Below, piece after piece: positions 1 through 8,249 of a stretch of 64,000 bases of DNA. Under the pieces are notes generated by a model. The model saw only the letters and a list, made by a program, of their open reading frames with translations. It was not told where the DNA came from and ran no database searches. This DNA comes from Halodesulfurarchaeum sp. HSR-GB (GTDB taxonomy: Archaea > Halobacteriota > Halobacteria > Halobacteriales > Halobacteriaceae), in contig NZ_JAVKGN010000001.1 of assembly GCF_031432215.1 (NCBI RefSeq), positions 1 to 64,000 of the forward strand, given 5' to 3'. The position numbers and the translations under genes were made by a program. Position 1 is the stretch's first letter. Every line of letters starts with the position of its first letter.

Positions 1-19
1 AGCGTCTCGCATGCTCTTC

Positions 20-78
20 GGGATTTGAACCCGATGGCAAACGCTCACTTGCGTTCGCGTTTCTCTACTTCAAATCCC
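20..78 (-). repeat. Nested inverted repeat with T-arm-like arms behind tRNA-Glu
   Basis: Ten-base arms at 20-29 (GGGATTTGAA) and 69-78 (TTCAAATCCC) are perfect inverted copies. Together they reproduce both orientations of the T-arm half of the tRNA-Glu gene at 125-199. A second hairpin is nested inside (AAACGC at 39-44 with GCGTTT at 57-62). On the minus strand this lies 45-105 nt downstream of the tRNA. It could be a decayed attachment site or a structured processing element. The window edge hides what follows. Confidence 0.6.
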
Positions 79-124
79 TTCCGTGTGCGCTTCACTCGGG
101 GCAAAAACGCGCCCCTCGTTGCAG

Positions 125-199
<75 letters not shown>

Positions 200-261
200 G
201 CATCCGATCATATCCAGGGTTTAGGTTTAAAACCGTCGAATCGGATCCTCGTCGCCGTTCC

Positions 262-1614
262 TCACTCCTCTCCAGTCTCCTCCTCTTCCTCCTCTGTCGT
301 CCCGTTTCCGCTGTCAATGGTCCGCTTCACGTCGATCTGGTAGTGCTCCAGAATGTCCCGGCCGAGCAACAGCGAGTAGTCCATGTGGGACCGATCCTCC
401 AGGCTGGCTGCCACGGTGTGCCGATCGCCACCGATCCCGACCACGATGTCCACGATGGGCCGTGACTTCCCCGTCTTCGTACTGCCCGAACGGACCCGCG
501 TCATGCTCTTGATCGGCCCCGCGCCGATCTCGGCCGCCAGCCGGGTGTCGATGCTGGTGCGGGCGGCCCCGGTGTCGGACTTCGCCACGACCCGCTCGGT
601 GCCGGACGTGCCGCTGACGAGCACCTCCTCGGTGTAGCCGATTACTTCCATCGGCTCCCGGGTGGTGGGTTTGGTCTGGGTGACGGTCTCGGGCATCGAA
701 TCGTCGAGGACGCCGGCCAACTGCTCGACCTGATCAGGATCGACCGATCCGCCCGCGGTCTCGATGGCCAGCGTCGCGATCGAAGCCGCGGGGTTGTGGC
801 CGGTCGCCCTGAAGAGGCCTCTGAATCCGGCGGTGGGGTTGACCTCCAAGAGATGCCAGCCGTCGACGCCCTCGACGAGATCGACACCTGCGTAGTCCAG
901 TCCGATCATGTCGGCGGCCTCGACGGCCATCGAAGCCGCTTGATCGGGAAGGTCCGGCACTGCTTCGACCTCGCCACCCAGTGCCACGTTCGTCCGCCAG
1001 TCGTTGTCCGGGGCCCACCGGCGCATCGCACCTTCGATCTCCCCGTCGACCACGTAGACTCGCAGATCGGACTGTCGCTGTTCGTCGGTCTGTTCGATGA
1101 GTTCCTGGAGGAACGCGTAGCGATCACCGACCCGGGGGTTGACCGACTCGTCGCGGCCGATCTTCCAGGTCCCACCGCCGTGGGTCCCGATCGCCGTCTT
1201 GTAAACCGCCTCGTCGCCGAACTTCTCGCGGAGCGCGTTCAGCCGGTCGGCATCCAGTGCCAGGGCCGCGTCCGGAATCTGGACCGCGGAATCGGCCAGC
1301 AGGGTCGCCGTCGAGAACTTGTGAAAGGCCGTGAGGACGTTCTCCGGGCGATTTAACATTGGCCGGAGCCGGCCGAGACTCTTTGCCAGCCCCAGCAGTT
1401 CGGCCGGCTGTTCCGTATTCGAGAGCAGCAGTCGGTTCACGATCACGTCCACGTCAGGTTCCAGGGTCGCCTGCCCGTCCTCGATCTCGACGACCAGGTT
1501 GTTCTGGCGGAGCCAGTACCCCTCGTGACCAAGGGCGTTGACGGTGTTGAGAATGGATTTCGTTTCTTTGCTGTTGTGAAGACCCAGAACGCCGACGGAA
1601 ACGGGTTCGGTCAT
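262..1614 (-). CDS. RimK-type ATP-grasp glutamate ligase fused to RimB-like aspartic protease domain
   Basis: The 450-residue protein has an N-terminal region and ATP-grasp domain typical of RimK (poly-glutamate ligases acting on a protein or cofactor). After residue ~300 comes a retropepsin-like domain of the RimB family, with catalytic Asp-Thr-Gly near residue 347 and a LLLGRDIL segment late in the domain. Ligase (writer) and protease (eraser) activities would therefore sit on one chain. The protein ends in a run of six glutamates plus two more, which resembles the expected reaction product. The start is the ATG at 1612-1614; an upstream Arg-rich extension is not needed. The aspartoacylase-like gene at 1708 is divergent. 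The substrate is unknown; ribosomal protein or coenzyme F420 glutamylation are both possible. Confidence 0.82.
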   Translation of the reverse strand: MTEPVSVGVLGLHNSKETKSILNTVNALGHEGYWLRQNNLVVEIEDGQATLEPDVDVIVNRLLLSNTEQPAELLGLAKSLGRLRPMLNRPENVLTAFHKFSTATLLADSAVQIPDAALALDADRLNALREKFGDEAVYKTAIGTHGGGTWKIGRDESVNPRVGDRYAFLQELIEQTDEQRQSDLRVYVVDGEIEGAMRRWAPDNDWRTNVALGGEVEAVPDLPDQAASMAVEAADMIGLDYAGVDLVEGVDGWHLLEVNPTAGFRGLFRATGHNPAASIATLAIETAGGSVDPDQVEQLAGVLDDSMPETVTQTKPTTREPMEVIGYTEEVLVSGTSGTERVVAKSDTGAARTSIDTRLAAEIGAGPIKSMTRVRSGSTKTGKSRPIVDIVVGIGGDRHTVAASLEDRSHMDYSLLLGRDILEHYQIDVKRTIDSGNGTTEEEEEETGEE

Positions 1615-1707
1615 ACGTCGACGACGACGCCAGGGATTATAAACCAACCCGCCGGCAGTGCCCCGAAACGGGGCAACGGCTTAACCCGTGCCGGGCGAAA
1701 GGCCGGC

Positions 1708-2730
1708 ATGACAGCGGGCGCGTTCACCTACAGTGGTGGGAAAGTTGATCCGGGCGAGTCGAGTACCATCCGCTACCGGATCAGCGAGACCTACCTCGGC
1801 GATCCCGTCAAGATTCCAGTCTCCATCGTCAACGGGGCGGAACCGGGCCCAACACTGTTCATGACTGCGGCCGCCCACGGGGACGAACTCAACGGCATCG
1901 AGGTCGTTCGCGAGGTGGCACTCGACTGGGACCACTCGAAGCTCCACGGGACGTTGATTCTCCTTCCCGTGCTCAACGTCCCGGCCTTCCTGGCCCAGCA
2001 ACGGTACCTCCCGATCTACGACCGGGACCTCAACCGATCCTTTCCCGGCGATCAGGAGAGCACGAGTGCCAAGCGGATGGCCCACACCATCTTCACGAAC
2101 TTCATCGAGCCGGCGGATCTGGGACTCGACTTTCACACCTCGACTCGCGGCCGGACGAACATGCTTCACGCCCGCGGTGACATGGCCCGTGAAGACGTCT
2201 TCCGGCTCGCACACGCCTTCGGTTCACACGTGATCATCGACACGGAAGGGTCGGAGGGTACACTTCGGCGGGAGGCGACTGCGAGTGGCGCGCCGACGAT
2301 TACCGTCGAGATGGGCGAGGCCCACCGATTCCAGCGCGGACTGATCGATCGGGCCCTCGAAGGCGTGGCGAGCGTGCTCGCCGAGTTCGAGATGTGGCCG
2401 GACGAAACGGTTCACTGGCCAGGGTGGCGCACGACAATTACCGCCGAGGAGAAAACCTGGCTCAGGGCCGAGAGCGGTGGCATCGTCGAGATGCACGCCG
2501 AACGGGGCGAACTGGTGGAGACGGGTGAGACGATCGCCACCATCACGAACCCGTTCAAGACCGAGCGGACCACAGTCGAGTCCCCCTGGACCGGGCTGCT
2601 GGTCGGCGTGCTGGAGAATCCGGTCGTCTACCCTGGAAACCCACTCTGTCACCTGGTCGAAGTGGACGAGGCCACCCAGGCAGTCATCGAACAGGGCGTC
2701 GCCGACACCCACGCCGCGGGCGAGGAGTAA
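1708..2730 (+). CDS. Succinylglutamate desuccinylase/aspartoacylase-family zinc hydrolase
   Basis: This 340-residue protein belongs to the M14-like AstE/AspA zinc hydrolase family. The first zinc motif is visible as H-G-D-E in AAAHGDELNGIE around residue 55, and a later DFHTST supplies the third ligand. The C-terminal ~85 residues form a lipoyl/biotinyl-like beta domain seen in many archaeal members. It would remove an acyl or aminoacyl group from an amide. It is divergent from the RimK-RimB fusion, with 93 nt between starts, so the two may act on the same glutamate-modified substrate; that link is inference. The ATG at 1708 is chosen because family homology begins there. Confidence 0.82.
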   Translation: MTAGAFTYSGGKVDPGESSTIRYRISETYLGDPVKIPVSIVNGAEPGPTLFMTAAAHGDELNGIEVVREVALDWDHSKLHGTLILLPVLNVPAFLAQQRYLPIYDRDLNRSFPGDQESTSAKRMAHTIFTNFIEPADLGLDFHTSTRGRTNMLHARGDMAREDVFRLAHAFGSHVIIDTEGSEGTLRREATASGAPTITVEMGEAHRFQRGLIDRALEGVASVLAEFEMWPDETVHWPGWRTTITAEEKTWLRAESGGIVEMHAERGELVETGETIATITNPFKTERTTVESPWTGLLVGVLENPVVYPGNPLCHLVEVDEATQAVIEQGVADTHAAGEE

Positions 2731-2775
2731 CACTCGGGAGAAAGTTCTTTGTGCGCTGCCGTCGCCGTAGCAGGT

Positions 2776-3207
2776 ATGTCAGCGCCTTACGACCGTGGCC
2801 GGATCGAGGACTTCGGCCGCTTCCGGCGATTCTCGGCGGGGATGTGGGCCTGGGTCCTTCACAAGGCCACCGGCTGGGTTCTCATCGGGTACCTCTTCGC
2901 CCACATTGCGGTCCTCAGCACGGCGATTCCGGCGGCGGGGAACGCGGAGGCCATCGCTGCCGAGGCAGACCTCTACACGCGCACGCTCCAGGGACTGGAG
3001 GGGATTTTCCTGGTTCGCGTCCTGGAAGTCGGCCTGCTCACGGCGGCGGTCTTTCACATGGTAAACGGGATTCGGCTCCTGCTGGTGGATCTGGGAATCG
3101 GCCTCGAACGACAGGTCCAGACCTTCTACGCGTCACTCGTGGTGACGGCAGTGATCGTGCTCGCGAGTATCCCCGTCTTCCTTCCGCCGGAGGTCGTTCC
3201 CTGGTAA
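2776..3207 (+). CDS. sdhC: Succinate dehydrogenase cytochrome b subunit (SdhC)
   Basis: This 143-residue membrane protein has three predicted helices. It carries the SdhC pattern of a His-containing first helix region (WVLHKATG) and a conserved FHMVNGIR segment in the third helix, where heme b and quinone would bind. It anchors the flavoprotein and iron-sulfur subunits to the membrane in complex II, feeding succinate electrons to menaquinone. It is first in an sdhCDBA operon, and its stop codon overlaps the sdhD start by one base (TAATG). The ATG at 2776 is preferred to alternatives upstream because the family N-terminus starts here. Confidence 0.9.
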   Translation: MSAPYDRGRIEDFGRFRRFSAGMWAWVLHKATGWVLIGYLFAHIAVLSTAIPAAGNAEAIAAEADLYTRTLQGLEGIFLVRVLEVGLLTAAVFHMVNGIRLLLVDLGIGLERQVQTFYASLVVTAVIVLASIPVFLPPEVVPW

Positions 3208-3575
3208 TGACGGGGTCACGACCCACGTTCCGCCACGGATCTCTCGCCTGGTTCCTCCAGCGTGTCACCGCCGTGGTGCTCCTGTTCACGCTCGCCTTTC
3301 ACTTCCTCTGGCTACACTTCGTGAACCACGCCGCCGAGGTCACGCTCTGGGGGTCGGCGCTCCGCATGGACCGGCTCTCCTATCTCCTGTTGATGGTCGT
3401 CTTCCTGCTGACAGCGGCCTTTCACGGGATCAACGGGATCTACAACGCGCTGGTCAACGAGGGTCTCTCCGGGCGGGCACGACGTGTCACCGCCTGGGTG
3501 CTGGCCATCGCTGGAACGATCCTGGTCGTCCAGGGACTCCGGGTTTCGGTTGCACTCGCGGGGGTGGTGAACTGA
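3207..3575 (+). CDS. sdhD: Succinate dehydrogenase membrane anchor subunit (SdhD)
   Basis: This 122-residue, three-helix membrane protein has FLQRVTAV at the start of helix 1, a His-rich FHFLWLH segment, and FHGINGIYN in helix 2/3, parallel to the equivalent motif in SdhC. It completes the quinone and heme site of complex II. It overlaps sdhC by one base at its start and sdhB by one base at its end (TGATG), indicating translational coupling. The length is normal for haloarchaeal SdhD. Confidence 0.9.
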   Translation: MTGSRPTFRHGSLAWFLQRVTAVVLLFTLAFHFLWLHFVNHAAEVTLWGSALRMDRLSYLLLMVVFLLTAAFHGINGIYNALVNEGLSGRARRVTAWVLAIAGTILVVQGLRVSVALAGVVN

Positions 3576-4369
3576 TGGCGGAATCGGTCGACCCGGACAC
3601 GAGCGGGCTCCAGGGTGGGGACACACAGCCCAAATCAGAGGGCGAGACGGTCGAGTTGCAGATTTTCCGGTACGATCCGGAGATCGAGTCCAAGACCGAG
3701 GCCCACTTCGAGGGGTTCCGTGTCCAGACCCACGAGGGGATGACAGTCCTCGACGCCCTGATCGAGGCCCGGGACGAACAGGACCCCTCGCTCACCTTCA
3801 GACACTCCTGTCGGCAAGGGGTCTGCGGGTCGGACGCGTTGTTCATCAACGGCAGGCAACGCCTCGGGTGCAAGACCCAGATCGACGAGCTCTCGACGCC
3901 GATCCGAATCGAACCGCTACCCCATCACCCGGTCGTCAAGGACCTCGTCGTGGACATGGACGACTTCTACGAGCGAATGCGGGCGGTCGAACCGTACTTC
4001 GACCCCGACGATCCACCACCCGGTGAACTCGAAGAGCGCAAACAGACCCGGGAGAACCGCGAGGCGGTCAAGCTGAGTACCCGGTGTATCTGGTGTGGGG
4101 CCTGTACCTCCTCCTGTTCCATCGCCGCCGACGAGGACGTCTATCTGGGACCGGCGGCCATCAACAAGGGGTATCGCTTCTACGCCGACGAGCGGGAGGG
4201 CGAGGATCGCAAAGCAAAGCGACTGGAGCTGTTGACCGAGACCGACGGCGTCTGGCGGTGTCAGACCCAGTTCTCCTGCACGACGGTCTGTCCCCAGGAG
4301 ATCCCGCTCACCGAACACATCCAGCAACTCAAACGCGACGCGACGAAGGCGGACCTGAAATTCTGGTAA
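3575..4369 (+). CDS. sdhB: Succinate dehydrogenase iron-sulfur subunit (SdhB)
   Basis: This 264-residue iron-sulfur subunit transfers electrons from FAD in SdhA to quinone through three clusters. The [2Fe-2S] motif CRQGVCGSDA with a later Cys is near residues 87-105. The ferredoxin-like C-terminal half has CIWCGACTSSC and CQTQFSCTTVCP for the [4Fe-4S] and [3Fe-4S] clusters. The ~25-residue acidic N-terminal extension is usual in haloarchaea. It is the third gene of sdhCDBA and is followed 2 nt later by sdhA. Confidence 0.95.
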   Translation: MAESVDPDTSGLQGGDTQPKSEGETVELQIFRYDPEIESKTEAHFEGFRVQTHEGMTVLDALIEARDEQDPSLTFRHSCRQGVCGSDALFINGRQRLGCKTQIDELSTPIRIEPLPHHPVVKDLVVDMDDFYERMRAVEPYFDPDDPPPGELEERKQTRENREAVKLSTRCIWCGACTSSCSIAADEDVYLGPAAINKGYRFYADEREGEDRKAKRLELLTETDGVWRCQTQFSCTTVCPQEIPLTEHIQQLKRDATKADLKFW

Positions 4370-4371
4370 CC

Positions 4372-6198
4372 ATGTACGAACACGACGTACTCGTGATCGG
4401 CGGCGGCGGAGCCGGCCTGCGGGCAGCCATCGCGGCCCAGGAGGCCGGGGCTGACGTGGCCATCGTCTCGAAACTCCACCCGGTGCGGAGCCACACGGGG
4501 GCCGCCGAAGGCGGGATCAACGCCGCGCTGCAGGCCGGGGACTCCTGGGAGGCCCACGCGACGGACACGATGAAGGGCGCGGACTATCTGGCAGACGCCC
4601 CCGCAGTCGAGACCTTCGCCCGGCGAGCGCCCAAAGAAGTGATGCAACTCGAACACTGGGGGATGCCCTTCTCCAGGGACGAGGACGGGACGGTCTCCCA
4701 GCGCCCCTTTGGTGGGCTCTCCTTCCCCCGGACAACCTACGCCGGCGCGGAAACCGGCCACCATCTCCTGCACACCCTCTACGAGCAGGTCATCAAGCGC
4801 GGGATCACCGTCTACGAGGAGTACTTCGTCACTCGACTCGCGGTGACCGACGAGCCCGACCCGAACGAGCGAACCTGTCACGGCGTGACCGCGCTGGACC
4901 TCAAAACTGGAGCCGTGGAGGGGTTCAAAGCTACCGGCGGGGTGATTCTCGCCACGGGCGGCCTCGGGCAGGTGTACGACCACACGACCAACGCCGTGGC
5001 GAACACCGGCGACGGGATGGCGATGGCCTACCGGGTTGGCGTCCCCCTGGAGGACATGGAGATGATCCAGTTCCACCCGACGACCCTGCCCTCGACCGGC
5101 GTGCTCATCACTGAGGGCGTCCGCGGCGAGGGGGGCCGCCTCTTCAACAGCGAGGGCGAGCGGTTCATGTTCGAGCGCGGGTACGCCGCCGACGAGGGCG
5201 AACTCGCCTCCCGTGACGTGGTCTCCCGGGCGGAACTGACCGAGATCCAGGAGGGACGTGGCTTCGGCGATGGCCACGTCAAACTCGACATGCGTCACCT
5301 GGGCGAAGAGCGGATCATGGACCGGCTTGAGAACATCGTCGGCCTGGCCCGGCACTTCGAGGGCGTCGATCCGCTCGAAGAGCCCATGCCGGTGAAGCCA
5401 GGCCAGCACTACGCCATGGGTGGCATCGAGACCGACGAGTACGGTTCGACCTGTATCGAGGGACTCTATGCGGCCGGCGAGGCGGCCTGCGTGAGCCTCC
5501 ACGGGGCGAACCGGCTGGGCGGGAACGCGCTCCCGGAACTGTTCGTCTTCGGGGCCGAAGCCGGCCGACACGCCGCGGGCGTGGCTCTGGACCCGCCAGC
5601 GATCGGGGTCGGGCCCGACCCGGACGCGGATCGGGAGGACCGCGAGTGGCCAACCGACCTGGGTACGGCAGGAGCCGAAACCGACGTCGTCCCGGACGGC
5701 CGGGATCTCGAACCCGGCGAACTCCTCGGCGAGGCCGTCGCTGCCGAGCGGGAACGCGTCGAGGAGTTATTAGAAGGCGACGGCGACCGGAGCCACGTCG
5801 AGGTCCGCGAGCAGGTCCAGGAGACCATGACCGCCCACGTCAACGTCTTCCGGGAGGCCGAGGGCCTGGAGACGGCCCTGGAGGACATCAGCGCCGCACG
5901 TGAAGCATACGAGGACGTCACGGTCACGGACCCATCACGAACCTTCAACACCGACCTCCAGCAGACGATCGAGACGCGGAACGTCATCGACCTCGCGGAG
6001 GTCATCACGATGGGCGCACTCGCTCGGCCCGAGTCACGAGGCGCTCACTGGCGGGCCGAACATCAAACGCGTCGCGACGAGGAGTGGCTCCGCCACACGC
6101 TCGTGAACTGGCGGGACGGCGACCCGGAACTCTTCTATCGGCCAGCGATCCTCGAAAGCGAGTCGGTCACCTACGAACCGGAAGAACGGTCCTACTGA
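4372..6198 (+). CDS. sdhA: Succinate dehydrogenase flavoprotein subunit (SdhA)
   Basis: This 608-residue FAD protein oxidises succinate to fumarate in the TCA cycle. The dinucleotide-binding motif GGGGAGLRAA is at residues 9-18. The covalent-FAD His lies in VRSHTGAAEGG near residue 43. The substrate-site motif HPTT and the RGEGG segment follow, and the capping and C-terminal helical domains are complete. The start is the ATG at 4372, two bases after the sdhB stop; the frame is open further upstream but only as a shadow of sdhB. The acidic insert around residues 400-470 is typical of halophiles. The gene ends exactly where the convergent XapX gene ends. Confidence 0.96.
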   Translation: MYEHDVLVIGGGGAGLRAAIAAQEAGADVAIVSKLHPVRSHTGAAEGGINAALQAGDSWEAHATDTMKGADYLADAPAVETFARRAPKEVMQLEHWGMPFSRDEDGTVSQRPFGGLSFPRTTYAGAETGHHLLHTLYEQVIKRGITVYEEYFVTRLAVTDEPDPNERTCHGVTALDLKTGAVEGFKATGGVILATGGLGQVYDHTTNAVANTGDGMAMAYRVGVPLEDMEMIQFHPTTLPSTGVLITEGVRGEGGRLFNSEGERFMFERGYAADEGELASRDVVSRAELTEIQEGRGFGDGHVKLDMRHLGEERIMDRLENIVGLARHFEGVDPLEEPMPVKPGQHYAMGGIETDEYGSTCIEGLYAAGEAACVSLHGANRLGGNALPELFVFGAEAGRHAAGVALDPPAIGVGPDPDADREDREWPTDLGTAGAETDVVPDGRDLEPGELLGEAVAAERERVEELLEGDGDRSHVEVREQVQETMTAHVNVFREAEGLETALEDISAAREAYEDVTVTDPSRTFNTDLQQTIETRNVIDLAEVITMGALARPESRGAHWRAEHQTRRDEEWLRHTLVNWRDGDPELFYRPAILESESVTYEPEERSY

Positions 6199-6396
6199 TC
6201 AGCGGAGGCCGAGGATCGCCAGCAGGTCCACGCCAATTTCGGTCCCCTCGATGGCGACGTAGCCGAGATAGATCCCCAGAATGCCCAGCACGCCGGAGAT
6301 GCTCGGCGGCGCGGGAATCGGGGCCTTGAGCAGTCCGAAGACGACACCCGTGAGCAAGCCGGTGAGTAATGCCAGGACGGGAACGGCGGCGTTCAT
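6199..6396 (-). CDS. XapX domain small membrane protein
   Basis: This 65-residue protein is made of two hydrophobic helices, with the XapX signature around KAPIPAPPSISGVLGILG. The family (DUF1427) is a set of small bacterial and archaeal membrane proteins of unknown function, named after a gene next to xanthosine utilisation. Its stop codon directly abuts that of sdhA, so the genes converge. Its nearest same-strand upstream gene is purD, 38 nt away. No function can be assigned. Confidence 0.8.
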   Translation of the reverse strand: MNAAVPVLALLTGLLTGVVFGLLKAPIPAPPSISGVLGILGIYLGYVAIEGTEIGVDLLAILGLR

Positions 6397-6434
6397 ACCT
6401 CATCTGGACCATGACTCCCAAAAAGCGGTTCGGC

Positions 6435-7721
6435 TCAGCTATCGCCGCGAAGCGAGCGCATGTGCTCGATACGCGTCTGGATCAGGGCCTCGGTGCCGAT
6501 GTCGTGGCGGACGTGAAAGCCCTCGCCGACAGCAGCGAGTGCGACCTCGGCCCGGTTTTCGGCGGCCGAGATGGTCTCGCCCCGCCCGAGCACCGCAAAG
6601 GACCGTGAAGTCGTCGTGTAGAGGCCGTCCTCGCGCTCGTCGACGGAAGCATAGAAGAGATCCGTGTCCTCGACTGTGTCCACGTCGACGGTCACCCTGG
6701 CCCCCGCGGTGGGGTCGGTCGGATAGCCCTCGGGGACGGCGTACTTGCACACCGTCGCCTGGTTCGCAAAGGAGAGGGGCGGCAGCGAGTCGCCCTCCCG
6801 GGCCGCCGTCAGAACGTCGAGGAAATCGGTTTTGAGCACCGGGAGCGTATTCATGGCCTCCGGGTCACCGAACCGAACGTTGTACTCGATCACTTTCGGG
6901 CCGTCGGCGGTGAGCATGAACTGTCCGTAGAGGACCCCGCGATAGTCGGCCATCGCGTTGACAGTCTCCCGGAGGACCTCGACGGCGGCCTCGTAGTCCG
7001 CCGCCTCCATGAACGGCAAGATGGCGCGGGCATCGCTGTACGACCCCATGCCGCCCGTATTGGGCCCCTCGTCGCCCTCGTAGGCGCGTTTGTGGTCCTG
7101 GACGGCCGGTGTCGGCCGGAGCGTCCCGTTGGCGACGAAGGCCTGAATCGTGAACTCCTCGCCCACCAGTCGCTCCTCGATGACCCACTCGTCGTACCCG
7201 CTCTCCCGCATGTACTCGAGTGCTTCGGCTTTCGAGACCTGATCGCCGGTCACTCGAACGCCCTTCCCACCCGTGAGCCCGCGGGGCTTGACAGCCACGT
7301 CGCCGTCGACCCGTTCGACGTACTCGACAGCCGCTTCCACCGATTCGAAACTCTCGAATTCGGGCCGGGCGTCGATCCCGTGCTCGACCATGAACTCCCG
7401 CTGGTAGGCCTTGTCCGTCTCCAGCCGGGCCTGGGCAGCGCGAGGGCCGAACGCGTAGATCCCGGCGTCTTCCAGCGCGTCCACCACGCCGGCAGCCAGC
7501 GCCGCCTCGGGCCCGATGATCGCCAGGGTCGCCTCGATCTCGGTTGCGAAGTCGACGATTGCCTCGGTGTCGGTCTCCGAGCCGATTTGAACCTCGCTCG
7601 CGAGGTCGGCGATACCCGGGTTCCGATTGCTACTGTACGCAAACAGCGTGGCCGTCGAGAGGGCCCGGGCGATCGCGTGTTCCCGGCCGCCACCGCCGAC
7701 GAGAAGCACTCGCTCTTCCAT
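6435..7721 (-). CDS. purD: Phosphoribosylamine-glycine ligase (PurD)
   Basis: This 428-residue ATP-grasp enzyme catalyses step 2 of purine synthesis: ATP-dependent ligation of phosphoribosylamine and glycine to give GAR. GGGGREHA at residues 8-15 is the N-terminal signature. VKPRGLTGGKGV and the EYNVRFGDPEA metal-site segment are diagnostic of PurD. The start is the ATG at 7719-7721; the reading frame stays open for 24 more codons without family similarity. It lies upstream of the XapX gene on the minus strand. The length is normal. Confidence 0.96.
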   Translation of the reverse strand: MEERVLLVGGGGREHAIARALSTATLFAYSSNRNPGIADLASEVQIGSETDTEAIVDFATEIEATLAIIGPEAALAAGVVDALEDAGIYAFGPRAAQARLETDKAYQREFMVEHGIDARPEFESFESVEAAVEYVERVDGDVAVKPRGLTGGKGVRVTGDQVSKAEALEYMRESGYDEWVIEERLVGEEFTIQAFVANGTLRPTPAVQDHKRAYEGDEGPNTGGMGSYSDARAILPFMEAADYEAAVEVLRETVNAMADYRGVLYGQFMLTADGPKVIEYNVRFGDPEAMNTLPVLKTDFLDVLTAAREGDSLPPLSFANQATVCKYAVPEGYPTDPTAGARVTVDVDTVEDTDLFYASVDEREDGLYTTTSRSFAVLGRGETISAAENRAEVALAAVGEGFHVRHDIGTEALIQTRIEHMRSLRGDS

Positions 7722-7793
7722 GGGCGAGGAATGGACCCACGCTCGTGTAAGTTTTATCCTGTCGAACGGGTCGAAATGTCCACGATCTCGCAA

Positions 7794-8249
7794 CTATCCT
7801 CGCTCGAACTCCCGCTCGGTCACCCTGACCACGACGGTCGCCTCGACGTCTGCGAGGTCGTACTCCGGGATCGAATCCGCCCGGCGGGTCACATACATCG
7901 GCTCGATGAGTTCCCGGTCCGCGAGGCCGTACACTTTGAGGTACTGGCCGGTGTCGTCCGGCGGGATCTCGCCGTTTCGAACCTGTTCGGCCAGGTCACG
8001 CGAGAGCCACTCCGAAGCCGAGACGGAGGGATCCCGGAGCAGCGTCCCTCGGGTGGTGCGGGCGAGATACCAGTCGAGGTCGTTCAGCAGCGAGATCGCC
8101 GCGCCCAGGCTCACGGTCTCGACGGCGATGGTGTTCTCGAAGGGGTGGTGGTGCTGGTAGGGGGCCAGCGCCGAGCGCGCGGTCTCGTAGGCCAACAGCG
8201 CCTCCTGGATGTCAGTATCGGGCTGGCCGCGGAGACAGACCTCGGTCAT
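7794..8249 (-). CDS. Conserved haloarchaeal protein (DUF5804-like)
   Basis: This 151-residue soluble protein appears restricted to haloarchaea; from memory it matches the DUF5804 family. Visible features are an N-terminal LRGQPDTDI, a conserved HHPFENTIAVETVSLG block and a LYLKVYGL-like segment near the C-terminus. There is no recognisable catalytic motif, membrane segment or signal peptide. Its ATG overlaps the thiI stop by four bases (ATGA), so it is probably translated together with the tRNA thiolation gene. A role in tRNA or sulfur metabolism would be inference from that coupling alone. Confidence 0.75.
   Translation of the reverse strand: MTEVCLRGQPDTDIQEALLAYETARSALAPYQHHHPFENTIAVETVSLGAAISLLNDLDWYLARTTRGTLLRDPSVSASEWLSRDLAEQVRNGEIPPDDTGQYLKVYGLADRELIEPMYVTRRADSIPEYDLADVEATVVVRVTEREFERG

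Noticed and set aside
4084-4371. N-terminal extension of SdhA
   Set aside because: The in-frame region overlaps sdhB out of frame. The family start is the ATG at 4372, directly after the sdhB stop.
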